Shown in pieces: positions 49,384 to 58,528 of a stretch of DNA of 64,000 nt. This DNA comes from Faucicola sp902506225 (GTDB lineage: Bacteria > Pseudomonadota > Gammaproteobacteria > Pseudomonadales > Moraxellaceae): positions 1,984,001-2,048,000 of the forward strand of contig LR733345.1 in NCBI GenBank assembly GCA_902506225.1, in the 5' to 3' direction. A program made the position numbers and the translations under genes. Position 1 is the stretch's first letter, and each line of letters opens with the position of its first letter. The notes beneath the pieces are model-generated. The model was not told where the DNA came from and searched no databases. It saw only the letters and a program-made list of their open reading frames with translations.

Positions 49384-52300
49384 TTATGCCAAATAAGCTT
49401 CTACCTCAGTCATATCCACACTGACCAGCTTGGACACCCCTGCCGTTGGCATGGTCACACCTTTGAGCTCATCGGCAATTTGCATGGCAAGTTTGTTATG
49501 ACTGATAAAAACAAACTGCACGTCTTTGGCAAGCTGCTCAATTAAGCGGGTAAAGCGCGCGACATTGGCATCATCGAGCGGCGCATCGACTTCATCGAGC
49601 ACACAAAATGGCGCGGGCTGCTGTTTAAAAATAGCAAAAATTAAACTTAGCGCCGTCAAGGTTTTTTCCCCGCCTGATAACATGGCTAGCCGGCTGTTCT
49701 TTTTGCCTTTCGGCTGTGCCATAAGCTCTAGCCCTGACTGCCAGCCTTTGCCGCTGCCATCTTTGTCATTGATATGGTCTGATAACACCAGCTGCGCTTG
49801 CCCGCCGCCAAATACTTGGGTAAATAGCTTGTTAAGTTCGATATTGACTTGGGTCAACATATCCATAAAAAGCTGTTTGGTCTGACTGTCAATCTGCTGG
49901 ATAGCAAGTTGTAATTTTTCAATGCTTGCGGTCAAATCCGAGATTTGCTCAGCAAGGGGCGCTAAGCGGCTGTTTACTTCACTGAGCTCGGCTACCGCGG
50001 CATGATTGACTGCGCCAAGATTAACCACCTGTGATGCTAACTCATCGAGTTGTCGCTGTAGTTGCTCGCGTTTGCTGCTACCCAGTAACTCAATGTCGTC
50101 AGTTTTTGGCACGGCGATTTTGCGACTAGTCAATTGCTCACCAATCAATGCCACGTTTTGCTTGGCTAGTGCCAATGCGGTGTCGGTGGTGTGATATTGC
50201 TGTTGTAGTTGGCTTAACTGCTGCTGAGACTCTTGCACACCCAATTGCGCTTGATGTAGCTCGGTTTCCATGGTTTTCAAGGTGATTGTCAATTGCGTAA
50301 CGCTGTCATTGGCGGTTTGCAGTTGCGTCCAGTCCACCGTGAGTTGTTGTTGTAGCTGTGGCAAGCGTGCCTGCTGCTCGCTAATTTTATGACTCAGCAG
50401 CTGCTGCTCACTAGTGAATCTTGCTTGGTCTTGCCAAGCTTTGGCAAGTTGCTGCTCACTTGCGGTGATTTGCAATTGTCCCGTTGCCAGTGTTTGGGTG
50501 ATGCGATTTTGTTGTTGTTCTAGTTCGCGCTGTTGACTGGCAAACTGGTTTAAACGTTCATCGAGTGACTGGCGCTCGCTAATTTGCTGCTGTAATTGCG
50601 GTTGTAATTGCGAAAGCGTGTTGCTTAGCTCATAAGTCCGCTGTTGCTCTTGGTGTAATTTTTCCGCAAAACCTAGCCCCTCTTGTTGTAGACGCTCGCT
50701 GTCACTGTCGAGGCGTTTTTTATCTTGCGTAAGTTTATCGAGTGCGGATTGATAGCGATACTGCTGTTGTAATTTTTGTTGCTGGCATTGCTGTTGTTGC
50801 TGGGTTAGGCTTAGCAGTTGATTACGCGCGGTTCGTTCTTGTGCTTGCCATTCTTGCAGACTAACTCTCGCTTGCTGCAAGCGATCGGCTAGACGCTGTA
50901 GTTGCGGTTGTTGCTGCGCCAAGTGTTCATCGAGCTCTTCAATACGGGCTTCATTCATCAACTGCTGGCTAAAACTGATAACCTGCTGACCCTCAGCTTG
51001 CAACAAATGGCTTAGGTTAATCAGCAGCTGCTGATTACAGAGTATTAGTTGTTGCGCTGATGTCTGCACCAGCAACCAATCGCCCGTTGGTAAGTTATCG
51101 AGCAGCCCTTTATGCTGCACATCTGCCCAGTCAAGTGGCATCGCACTGATCCAAACCTGCTGAAAAATAGCCAAATTTGGTGCAGCAATCAAAGCAGACA
51201 GTGGCAAACAACCTTCTATTAGATGGCTGTTCGCTGTGTGATTATTCGATGGGCTAGGTAAAGTGGATTGATTATCAATAAACAGCGCATGGTCATGGAT
51301 GATTTGGGCAAAATCTTGGTCAGCAGCAATCGACCATTTGGCAAATACCGTAACTAGGGTATCAAAAACATTGGCATACCGCTTACCTGTTTCGGTCAAT
51401 TGCAGTTGACTGATAAGTTTTGGCAAACTGCTATTATTTTCTTGATTGGGTGACTGTTGGATAACTTGGTCAAGGGCAGTTTCTTGTTGTGCTAGCAAAT
51501 TTTGTAGTGTCGCTTGCTCGGTTTGCCACGCTTGGTACTGCTGCTCAGCTTGGCGATGCTGACGAGTTAAGCTGTCAACTTCATCGGCTTGGTCAGCGAT
51601 AGACTCTTGACGGGCGATGATATTGGCTTCAAGACGTTCAATCTCATCACTGAGTTTCGTCATTTGCGTGTCTAGTTCGTTATTCTCAAACGCTGCAAAT
51701 TGCTCATCAAATGTGGCATTAGCAGTCTGCCATGCCAATACGGCTTTGTCATGTTCGCTTTGGCGTTGTTGTTGGCGCTGTTGTTGGCTGGCATGGTGTT
51801 TGAGGGCATTTTCACTGACAGCAAGATTTTTTTCTACGTCTTGCTTTTGCTTATTTAATGCCGCTAAATTTTTCGCAATGTGCTCACGCTGCTGTTTACA
51901 ATCATCTTGCTCCTCACGCAATTGCTGCAACTGTGCGGCGAGTTGTTCAAGCTTTGCAGGTAAGCCTTCAATACGCATTTGTGCTTGCTGTTTTTGTGCT
52001 TGCAACGCTTGTTGATAATCTGCAAAACGACCCAGTTCAACATTGAGGATATTCAGGCGTTGTTGGTCATTGGCAAGGGCTTGCTCAGCTTGTTTCAGTA
52101 GACTTTGGGTTTCATGCTGCTGCTGCCAATAATCCTTAGCAAGATTTTGCTGGGTTTGTAGAGTGTGCTGTTGTTCGGTCAGAGCCTGCTGGGCAAGTTG
52201 CTGCTGCTCGATTAATCCTTCAATCAATATTTGCTGGGCATCCACGCGCTCACGCATCGCTTGAAAATCTGCCGCCAACGTTTGCTGTTTTTGCCATGCC

Positions 52301-53031
52301 CGCCCATAGTCATCAATGAGTAGCTGCTCACTGATCGCCTGCTGCGTTTGTTGCCATTGCTGGGCTTGTTGTGCCGTTTTGGCTTGTTTTTCTAGGCGTT
52401 TTTGTTGGCTGGTTAGTTCGCTGACCATATCATGCAGCCGCGCCAAATTATCGCTTGCGGTATCCAGCTGTTTTTGGGTCTCATCACGCCGGCTTTGGTA
52501 GCGCGACACGCCCGACGCCTCTTCGATAAACTCTCGTAGCTGCAACGCATTGGCATCAATGATACGCCCTATCATACCCTGCTCAATCACTGCATACGAG
52601 CGTGCGCCAAGACCTGTGCCCAAAAAAATATCGACTACATCGCGGCGACGTACTTTGGTGCCATTGATAAAGTAATCGGATTTGCCTTCTTTATTGATTT
52701 GCCGGCGTACTGATAATTCTTGATACAGATTGAGCGCGTGGTGGATGCCGCTGCTACCATCTTCGCCGCGGGTATGTTCAAACACCAATTCTACGCTTGC
52801 CAAGCTTTTGGCGGACTTGTCTTCTGTGCCTGCAAAAATGACATCACTCATCGCGCCGCCGCGAAGCTGCTTAGCGGAGGATTCGCCCAGCACCCAGCGG
52901 ATGGCATCAATCACATTGGATTTGCCGCAGCCGTTGGGACCGACAATCGCGGTGATGGTTTTGGGAAAATGAAACGTTGTAGGATTGGCAAAGGATTTAA
53001 AGCCTGCCAGTTTGAGCTGTTTTAACCGCAT
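49384..53031 (-). CDS. smc: Chromosome segregation protein SMC
   Basis: SMC is a condensin ATPase that compacts and segregates the chromosome. The 1215-aa protein has Walker A GPNGCGKSN (residues 31-39) in the N-terminal head. Two very long Gln-rich coiled coils flank a hinge at about residues 500-680. The C-terminal head holds the ABC signature LSGGEKTLTALSL and Walker B FCVLDEVDAPLDDANV. Its coils have an unusual number of Gln residues. The scpAB partners are not in the window. Gammaproteobacteria often use MukBEF instead, so the smc type is informative. Confidence 0.96.
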   Translation of the reverse strand: MRLKQLKLAGFKSFANPTTFHFPKTITAIVGPNGCGKSNVIDAIRWVLGESSAKQLRGGAMSDVIFAGTEDKSAKSLASVELVFEHTRGEDGSSGIHHALNLYQELSVRRQINKEGKSDYFINGTKVRRRDVVDIFLGTGLGARSYAVIEQGMIGRIIDANALQLREFIEEASGVSRYQSRRDETQKQLDTASDNLARLHDMVSELTSQQKRLEKQAKTAQQAQQWQQTQQAISEQLLIDDYGRAWQKQQTLAADFQAMRERVDAQQILIEGLIEQQQLAQQALTEQQHTLQTQQNLAKDYWQQQHETQSLLKQAEQALANDQQRLNILNVELGRFADYQQALQAQKQQAQMRIEGLPAKLEQLAAQLQQLREEQDDCKQQREHIAKNLAALNKQKQDVEKNLAVSENALKHHASQQQRQQQRQSEHDKAVLAWQTANATFDEQFAAFENNELDTQMTKLSDEIERLEANIIARQESIADQADEVDSLTRQHRQAEQQYQAWQTEQATLQNLLAQQETALDQVIQQSPNQENNSSLPKLISQLQLTETGKRYANVFDTLVTVFAKWSIAADQDFAQIIHDHALFIDNQSTLPSPSNNHTANSHLIEGCLPLSALIAAPNLAIFQQVWISAMPLDWADVQHKGLLDNLPTGDWLLVQTSAQQLILCNQQLLINLSHLLQAEGQQVISFSQQLMNEARIEELDEHLAQQQPQLQRLADRLQQARVSLQEWQAQERTARNQLLSLTQQQQQCQQQKLQQQYRYQSALDKLTQDKKRLDSDSERLQQEGLGFAEKLHQEQQRTYELSNTLSQLQPQLQQQISERQSLDERLNQFASQQRELEQQQNRITQTLATGQLQITASEQQLAKAWQDQARFTSEQQLLSHKISEQQARLPQLQQQLTVDWTQLQTANDSVTQLTITLKTMETELHQAQLGVQESQQQLSQLQQQYHTTDTALALAKQNVALIGEQLTSRKIAVPKTDDIELLGSSKREQLQRQLDELASQVVNLGAVNHAAVAELSEVNSRLAPLAEQISDLTASIEKLQLAIQQIDSQTKQLFMDMLTQVNIELNKLFTQVFGGGQAQLVLSDHINDKDGSGKGWQSGLELMAQPKGKKNSRLAMLSGGEKTLTALSLIFAIFKQQPAPFCVLDEVDAPLDDANVARFTRLIEQLAKDVQFVFISHNKLAMQIADELKGVTMPTAGVSKLVSVDMTEVEAYLA

Positions 53032-53100
53032 GTTGCTAGAGTGTAGGTATCAAAAAAAGGCGCTTATTTTAGCAAAATTTTAGCGATTATTCATTAAATC

Positions 53101-53130
53101 TATGCTGACTTGATTTATGCTGACTGGGTA
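53101..53130. repeat. Imperfect 15-bp tandem duplication upstream of smc
   Basis: TATGCTGACT recurs 15 bp apart (53101 and 53116). It lies in the smc/lipoprotein gap. Confidence 0.7.
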
Positions 53131-53202
53131 CACAGAAATCAGACTAAACCTGCTAAACCCTTAAGCTGATAAATCTATCATGGCATAAAAAAAAGCATAA
53201 AA

Positions 53203-53229
53203 AAAACCGCTAAGTGGCTTAGCGGTTTT
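53203..53229 (-). terminator. Terminator after the Thr-rich lipoprotein
   Basis: A perfect 12-bp stem (53203-53214 with 53218-53229) with a 3-nt loop is followed on the minus strand by T's. Confidence 0.9.
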
Positions 53230-53252
53230 ATCAATCAGGCTATTGGTTAATA

Positions 53253-53432
53253 TTATTTTGCCGGTGACGCAGTAGCAGTAGCGGTATTCGCTGTTGCAGT
53301 CGCGGTATTGGCAGGTACAGAAGCGGTTGTGGTGGTCGTTGTCGTCGTGGTGGTTTCAGTCTTGGCTTCTTCTTTTTTACCACAGCCCACAAGGCTGATG
53401 ACCGTCACTAATGCGATTAATAATTTATTCAT
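53253..53432 (-). CDS. Small Thr-rich lipoprotein
   Basis: A 59-aa protein with a lipoprotein signal (MNKLLIALVTVISLVGC, Cys17) followed by KKEEAKTE, a run of ten Thr, and repeats of TATATANTA type to the end. The mature part is low-complexity and probably unfolded. GGAGAA lies upstream of the ATG. Its own terminator supports a real transcript. Function unknown; it may be a spacer-like surface lipoprotein. Confidence 0.7.
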   Translation of the reverse strand: MNKLLIALVTVISLVGCGKKEEAKTETTTTTTTTTTASVPANTATATANTATATASPAK

Positions 53433-53444
53433 AGTTTTCTCCAA

Positions 53445-53780
53445 AAACGGTTAATGTAATCATCCATCTGATAACTTGATAGTCCGATAACTATATGATC
53501 CCAATAACTATATCACTAGGTTAATCAGTATCACTAGGTTAATCAGTTTATAAAATCTCAACTTAATTTTATCAAGACGTAATGGCATTTTATGAGTTTT
53601 CTGACCGTTTGGGTAGCGGCTGTGACGATTTTTTTAAGGGTTTTATGTAAATATTTATGCGTATCATCAGTCAATACGCCCAATACACTAAATTTTACCC
53701 ACGCCATTGTGTGCTACAATAACCATTAAAAATTAACCACTAAAATTTAATCGCTAAAAATTTTTAAAAGAACTATTGCT
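53445..53780. other. hemF upstream region with tandem duplication
   Basis: About 336 bp, AT-rich. It holds a perfect 18-bp tandem duplication (annotated separately) and related ATAACTATAT copies just upstream. No gene is seen. It should contain the hemF promoter; I cannot name the boxes with confidence. Confidence 0.5.
53511..53546. repeat. Perfect 18-bp tandem duplication upstream of hemF
   Basis: Two exact copies of TATCACTAGGTTAATCAG lie at 53511-53528 and 53529-53546. Confidence 0.92.
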
Positions 53781-54782
53781 ATGTCTATGCTGCTCTCCTC
53801 ACCCAATGTTCAAGCCGTTCGCGCTTATTTACTTGATTTGCAAGACCGTATTTGCCAAGCGCTAGAACACCAAGAAGCCACTGGCGGCTTTAATCTATAT
53901 GCTGAAGGTGCCAGCAACGCCAAATTTGTCGCCGATATTTGGGAAAGACCCACTGAGCAAGGCACCCATCAAAATTTGGGCGGTGGTCGCTCCAATGTAC
54001 TTCAAGGCGGCAAAGTGATCGAAAAAGGCGGGGTGATGTTTAGCCACATTGTTATCAACCATCTGCCAGCCACTGCCACCGCTCGCCACCCTGAACTTGC
54101 CGGTCGTGAAGCGCAAGCACTCGGTGTCTCGCTGGTGATTCATCCGACCAATCCCAACGTGCCAACCAGCCATGCCAACGTGCGCATGTTTATCGCGGAA
54201 AAAGAAGGCTACGAGCCGATTTGGTGGTTTGGTGGTGGCTTTGATTTGACGCCGTTTTATCCCGTGATGGAAGACTGTGTGCATTGGCACCAAGTGTGTC
54301 ATGATTTGTGCGCGCCGTTTGGGAGTGACGTTTATCCCAAGTTCAAGACTTGGTGCGATGAGTATTTTTATCTAAAGCATCGTAACGAACAACGCGGCAT
54401 CGGCGGCTTATTTTATGATGATTTGAATACGCTTAGCATGGGCTGGGATTTTGATAAGTGCTTTGCGTTTATGCAGGCGGTAGGCAATGGCTATCTTCAA
54501 GGCATTATCCCGATTTTTGAGAAACGCAAGCACACGCGCTATAGCGAGTCGCAGCGTAATTTTCAGTTATATCGTCGCGGTCGCTATGTCGAATACAATC
54601 TGGTGTATGACCGCGGTACTTTGTTTGGTTTGCAATCAAACGGGCGCATTGAGTCGATTTTGGTCAGTCTGCCGCCGCTCACTGGCTGGGAATATCGTTA
54701 TGAACCTCTCGCAGGAACGCCCGAATTTGAACTCACGGATTTTTATCTAAAACCCAGAGATTGGCTGAACATCAAGGCTTAA
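53781..54782 (+). CDS. hemF: Oxygen-dependent coproporphyrinogen III oxidase
   Basis: HemF uses O2 to turn coproporphyrinogen III into protoporphyrinogen IX in heme synthesis. The 333-aa protein has the family blocks GGGRSNVLQGGKVIEKGGV, HPTNPNVPTSHANVRMF, WWFGGGFDLTPFYP, RGIGGLFYDDLN, and RRGRYVEYNLVYDRGTLFGLQ near the C-terminus, all in order. The gene is well placed near the respiratory functions of this organism (ccoNOQP in the same window), though not adjacent. It converges on gloA over a shared terminator. Confidence 0.97.
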   Translation: MSMLLSSPNVQAVRAYLLDLQDRICQALEHQEATGGFNLYAEGASNAKFVADIWERPTEQGTHQNLGGGRSNVLQGGKVIEKGGVMFSHIVINHLPATATARHPELAGREAQALGVSLVIHPTNPNVPTSHANVRMFIAEKEGYEPIWWFGGGFDLTPFYPVMEDCVHWHQVCHDLCAPFGSDVYPKFKTWCDEYFYLKHRNEQRGIGGLFYDDLNTLSMGWDFDKCFAFMQAVGNGYLQGIIPIFEKRKHTRYSESQRNFQLYRRGRYVEYNLVYDRGTLFGLQSNGRIESILVSLPPLTGWEYRYEPLAGTPEFELTDFYLKPRDWLNIKA

Positions 54783-54823
54783 CAAAACACAATTTTAAAA
54801 AACATAATCTTAAAAAACACAAT

Positions 54824-54854
54824 AAAAAAGGGCAATCACAATTGCCCTTTTTTT
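54824..54854. terminator. Bidirectional terminator between hemF and gloA
   Basis: A perfect 13-bp stem (54824-54836 with 54841-54853) with a 4-nt loop has A's on one side and T's on the other. Confidence 0.93.
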
Positions 54855-54863
54855 AATGGGCGA

Positions 54864-55358
54864 TTAACCCATTAAGTTTGGTTGTACGATTTCTATCCAG
54901 TACCCATCTGGATCCAAGATGAAGGCAATATCTTTCATCGTGCCTTCTTCAGGGCGTTTTTTGAAGGTGACTTGATGTTGCTCAAACCAAGCAACCGCTT
55001 CTTGCAGATTTGGCACAGCAAAACAAATATGCCCAAATCCTTGTGGTTCGCTGTTGCCACTGTGATAGTGAAACTCTGCATCAGACTCAGTGCCATAATT
55101 ATGGGTCAATTCTAGTACCCCTGGCTGACTAAAGGTAAATGCTGCTAAAGCGGCGGTATCGGTTGGCAAATTTGCCACCTGTTCATCGGTGAGCTTTGCC
55201 AAAAAATACAAATCAAATTCCGCTTGTGGATAGCGTTTGGTTTGTAGTAGCGTCATGCCTAATACATCTTGATAGAAAGCCAAAGACACTTGCGGGTCTT
55301 TTACTCTAAGCATGGTGTGATTAAAGATAAACCCATTGGTAGCGGACAAGTTTGTCAT
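54864..55358 (-). CDS. gloA: Lactoylglutathione lyase (glyoxalase I)
   Basis: Glyoxalase I isomerises the methylglyoxal-glutathione hemithioacetal to S-lactoylglutathione. The 164-aa protein matches the longer GloA type with two beta-alpha-beta-beta-beta modules. The metal ligands are visible: His14 (FNHTMLRVKD), Glu in VLELTHNYG, His in GFGHICFAV and Glu in YWIEIVQP. YHSGNSEPQGFGH is a further family block. It stands alone apart from its convergent partner hemF. Confidence 0.94.
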   Translation of the reverse strand: MTNLSATNGFIFNHTMLRVKDPQVSLAFYQDVLGMTLLQTKRYPQAEFDLYFLAKLTDEQVANLPTDTAALAAFTFSQPGVLELTHNYGTESDAEFHYHSGNSEPQGFGHICFAVPNLQEAVAWFEQHQVTFKKRPEEGTMKDIAFILDPDGYWIEIVQPNLMG

Positions 55359-55508
55359 AGTGATCCTTATTGTAATGTGCCTCTAAAAGAAAAAATGTTA
55401 AAAGAAAAAGACGTTGACTAAAGTTCATTAATAGCGATAGTTTGCCAAAAATTCAATACTGTTTAATTTTAATTAACTTTTGGGTAAAAATATAGCCCTC
55501 ATTGCTTA

Positions 55509-55550
55509 TAACATCATGGCTAATAACATCATGGCTCATAACATTACGCT
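55509..55550. repeat. 15-bp tandem repeat, two near-exact copies and a partial third
   Basis: TAACATCATGGCTAA (55509-55523) and TAACATCATGGCTCA (55524-55538) are followed by a partial third copy from 55539. They lie in the gloA/can gap. Confidence 0.85.
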
Positions 55551-55598
55551 TAGGTAAGTTACTCAATTCGCTATTTACTATTCACTATTCAATATTCG

Positions 55599-56240
55599 CT
55601 ACTCAATAAAGGTCACTTTACCCGTGTCCAAATCATACACCGCACCAACAATAATTAAGCTACCATTATTAACCGCATCTTCAAGAATACGAGAGCCGTG
55701 TTTGAGCTGGGTGACTGACATACGCACGTTGGCTTTAATACCCCGATTAATCAACTCTTGCGCGTCAATGTCTTGTCCATTGGCGGTATAAATTTCATGC
55801 AAGTTGTAAACACTGGGACGGATACGGTCAACAATCGAACGTAAATTGGGCGAAAACTGCTGATCAGGATTGATCAGTGTCTCCACACAAGCCGTCACCG
55901 CGCCGCAATGTGAATGACCCAACACCACGACTAACTTGGTACCGAATTTTTCAGCGGCAAACTCAACCGAGCCAATCTGAGACGGCGCGACCACGTTGCC
56001 TGCTACACGAATGACGAATAAATCACCCAAACCTTGATCAAAGACAATCTCAGCCGGGACGCGCGCATCAGAACAACCCAAAATAATCGCAAACGGTTCA
56101 TGCACGTGGGTGAGCGCATTAGACGCTAGCAAGGTTGATTGGGGGTTTTGCACATTCTCTACGAATCGTGCGTTGCCTTGTTTGAGCATCTCGAGCGCTT
56201 GCTCGGCAGTTTCTGGACGCGGTAAGTGACTGTTTGGCAT
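55599..56240 (-). CDS. can: Beta-carbonic anhydrase
   Basis: Zinc enzyme that interconverts CO2 and bicarbonate. The 213-aa protein has the beta-class zinc ligands Cys56 (GCSDARVP, also giving the Asp58-Arg60 dyad), His109 and Cys112 (GHSHCGAVTAC). VIRVAGNVV and GSVEFAAEKFGTKLVVVLGHS are class landmarks. I start at MPNSHLPRP, with AAAGGAG upstream. It is adjacent to the IS-relic region but looks complete. Confidence 0.94.
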   Translation of the reverse strand: MPNSHLPRPETAEQALEMLKQGNARFVENVQNPQSTLLASNALTHVHEPFAIILGCSDARVPAEIVFDQGLGDLFVIRVAGNVVAPSQIGSVEFAAEKFGTKLVVVLGHSHCGAVTACVETLINPDQQFSPNLRSIVDRIRPSVYNLHEIYTANGQDIDAQELINRGIKANVRMSVTQLKHGSRILEDAVNNGSLIIVGAVYDLDTGKVTFIE

Positions 56241-56412
56241 TTGGTTTTCTCCTTTCACCCTGTGATAATAACGAACTGTATGATGATATAAAACGCGATA
56301 TTTTTTATCATTTTAAACTTTTTAAAACTCAAAATTTTTTTAAGATGGTTCTATCGCTACTATAATACCTCATCGCCTGCCACAGCAATATGCCCATCGG
56401 CTATTTGGTTCT

Positions 56413-56441
56413 TGACTTCCTCCCCTTGCTAAAGCAAGGGG
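56413..56441 (-). mobile_element. IS200/IS605-type end hairpin
   Basis: The palindrome CCCCTTGC-TAAA-GCAAGGGG (56422-56441) with flanking GACTTCC (56414-56420) overlaps the stop codon of the tnpB relic. This is the layout of an IS605-family right end, which is also where the TnpB guide RNA 3' part would be encoded. Confidence 0.75.
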
Positions 56442-56647
56442 ATTCCTTCTACAAGACGGTCAAGCCCGACCGCAAGAATGTTCTTACTGGCATTGACATC
56501 TCTATCATGCCATGTGCCACACGAAGCACATATCCATTCTCTTATTCCAAGCGATTTTCTACCTTTCGGACTATTGGCGGTGATTTCACCGCAACACGAA
56601 CATCGCTGGGTCGTGTATCTCTCATTCACGATTTCAAANTCGCTTGA
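56429..56647 (-). pseudogene. tnpB C-terminal relic (IS200/IS605 family)
   Basis: The fragment encodes the last 70 or so residues of a TnpB-type protein. It has the zinc ribbon Cys pairs (QRCSCCGE and CASCG), separated by SPKGRKSLGIREW, then DRDVNASKNILAVGL, which carries the third RuvC aspartate. Upstream the frame stops at a TAA (56648-56650), and no tnpA or earlier tnpB part follows, so the element is dead. The base at 56639 is ambiguous (n). The fragment lies between can and an AT-rich gene and marks an old insertion site. Confidence 0.85.
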
Positions 56648-56763
56648 TTACCATACCCCTGCACAGGTTTATTTAGATAACAATAGTTCGGTTAATACTG
56701 TGCTTTATCAACCCAATTCTATCTTAATTTTGTGATTATTTGGTCTAGACATTGGGGAGTACC

Positions 56764-57429
56764 TTATAGACCTGCTTTTAATAAAAAGGATTTAAGGATT
56801 TTTTCCACGCATTGCATAAAAGCGTATTTTACCTGTCCCAAATTTTGATTATTTATCTCAAGATGATTTTTTATACTTCTAAGATCAGCTCTAATAGATT
56901 CAGCGAAAATCAAATAAGAATTCCAATGATTTAGAATTTGAAAAGATTCTAAAGCTTTGGAATACAAGTCAATGATTAATTCAAGCTCGTCATCAGTTAA
57001 TCTCTCTATCATAAAAGGCGTGATTTCTTTACACATCCGTAAGATATTTGTTTGATTCTGACCTCCTTTGATATTCAAGTTTTTTTCTATGAAGAACTCA
57101 CATTTTCCATAGAAATTAGGAACGCTAAATCTCCATAAATCACCTTGTAAATTGATAATCACCATGCCTAAATCAAGATTAGTTCTTCTTGCATTTTGAT
57201 ATTTACTTCGACACCATTTATCTAAACATTCAACAATGAAGTTTCCCAATTCATTATCATTTAATGGAGAATTAACAACTATTGGTAAGGGAATAGTGGG
57301 AAAAACATTACCTAATCTAGAATGGATATATATGTATCTTTGATATACAGCAATTCTTTTATCAATAGCTTCTTTATCAAACTTCTCAATTAAATTGTTT
57401 AATTCAGCTTCAAACCTTTTAGGAATCAT
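56764..57429 (-). CDS. AT-rich hypothetical protein with HEPN-like C-terminal end
   Basis: I do not recognise the full protein. It is 221 aa, rich in Ile, Asn and Lys, and more AT-rich than its neighbours, suggesting transfer. The last 50 residues (about 172-221: FAESIRADLRSIKNHL, and QCVEKILKSFLLKAG at 206-220) resemble the first helix pair of HEPN domains, where a helix ends in 'aEkalKall'. The usual second half with the catalytic RxxxxH is not there; the gene stops at a TAA just before the IS relic. It may therefore be 3'-truncated. An RSIKNH motif at 184-189 does fit RxxxxH, but in an unusual place. Possible defence or toxin role: inference only. Confidence 0.55.
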   Translation of the reverse strand: MIPKRFEAELNNLIEKFDKEAIDKRIAVYQRYIYIHSRLGNVFPTIPLPIVVNSPLNDNELGNFIVECLDKWCRSKYQNARRTNLDLGMVIINLQGDLWRFSVPNFYGKCEFFIEKNLNIKGGQNQTNILRMCKEITPFMIERLTDDELELIIDLYSKALESFQILNHWNSYLIFAESIRADLRSIKNHLEINNQNLGQVKYAFMQCVEKILKSFLLKAGL

Positions 57430-57554
57430 TCTTCATCTCACAAACTGTATTGGCACGTTTGACAGTACACTTTTTAAAATTATTTGAAAATCATATCGGG
57501 ATTGTGTTGGTTAATTTGTTTATAGTAAATGAAATTCGGCCATTAAGCGATATT

Positions 57555-58466
57555 ATGACTTATTCAACTAGCATCAATATAACGCACAATTCTCAAGCCA
57601 ACACAGCGGTATTACTGGGTTTGCTCTCTGTTTTTGCCTTTTCTTTAACGCTGCCTTTTAGCAAAATTGCTGTGCAAGTCTTAACAGGTCTAGAAGTAGG
57701 TTTACTGCGTTCGTTAATTGGCGGTGTTATGGCAATGATTATCTTATTGATCAAACATTGTGCTCTGCCAAACCGCCAGCAAGTCATTCGTTTATATCTT
57801 GGTTCACTGGGCATTATTTACGGTTTTCCGATATTCTCTAGCCTTGCTATGAAGTCGGTACCTGTGAGTCATGGGGCGATTGTACTAGCGATTTTACCGT
57901 TATCGACTGCCGTTTTTGGGGTATGGCTTAGTAAAAAGATAATGCCTCTAGCCTTTTGGATTTGGTCGATTGTTGGGGCGCTATTGGTCATAGGCTACGT
58001 GGTAATGACTAAAGATTTACAGAGTTTAGTATTAGGCGATATCTACTTAGCCTTGGCAGTGATATTAGCAGGGTTTGGCTATGCCCAAAGTGGTCAGCTA
58101 TCACAAAGCATGCCTGGGTGGCAGGTAATTTGCTGGATGTTAGTACTCAACTTTCCAATTATTTTAGGACTGTCCTTGGCTTTCGTAGATTTTTCTCATA
58201 TTAATATGATGAAAGCTAGCCATATGGGTGCCTTATTGTTTTTGGCCAGCGTGAGCGGACTATTCGGTTTTTTTAGTTGGAATAAAGCATTAGCTATGGG
58301 TGGTATCGCTACAATTAGTCAGTTACAGCTATTACAAACATTTTTAACATATGGTGTGGCGGTTTTATTTATGGGTGAGCGGTGGAGTTGGCTAAGTTTA
58401 ATCATTTGTCTCTTAGTTGTGGCAACGGTTTATCAAACCCAAAAGACGGCTAGGCAAGTGTCTTAG
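57555..58466 (+). CDS. EamA/DMT-family transporter
   Basis: A 303-aa protein with about ten hydrophobic segments arranged as two EamA repeats, the drug/metabolite transporter design. The first repeat begins LLSVFAFSLTLPFSKIAVQVLTGLEVGLLRSLIGG; the second ends WSWLSLIICLLVVATV. It probably exports a small metabolite or amino acid. I start at MTYSTSIN; the frame opens 35 codons earlier without a convincing start. Its neighbour racemase suggests an amino-acid theme, but they are convergent. Confidence 0.85.
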   Translation: MTYSTSINITHNSQANTAVLLGLLSVFAFSLTLPFSKIAVQVLTGLEVGLLRSLIGGVMAMIILLIKHCALPNRQQVIRLYLGSLGIIYGFPIFSSLAMKSVPVSHGAIVLAILPLSTAVFGVWLSKKIMPLAFWIWSIVGALLVIGYVVMTKDLQSLVLGDIYLALAVILAGFGYAQSGQLSQSMPGWQVICWMLVLNFPIILGLSLAFVDFSHINMMKASHMGALLFLASVSGLFGFFSWNKALAMGGIATISQLQLLQTFLTYGVAVLFMGERWSWLSLIICLLVVATVYQTQKTARQVS

Positions 58467-58495
58467 CCATAACAACGTCTACACTAGCTTATAAA

Positions 58496-58527
58496 GCGAT
58501 TACTTGACCCATTAGTAATCGCATGTT
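58496..58527. terminator. Terminator between the EamA gene and the racemase
   Basis: A perfect 9-bp stem (58496-58504 with 58514-58522) is followed by ATGTTTTTATT. It can serve the plus-strand gene and perhaps the convergent one. Confidence 0.75.
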
Positions 58528-58528
58528 T

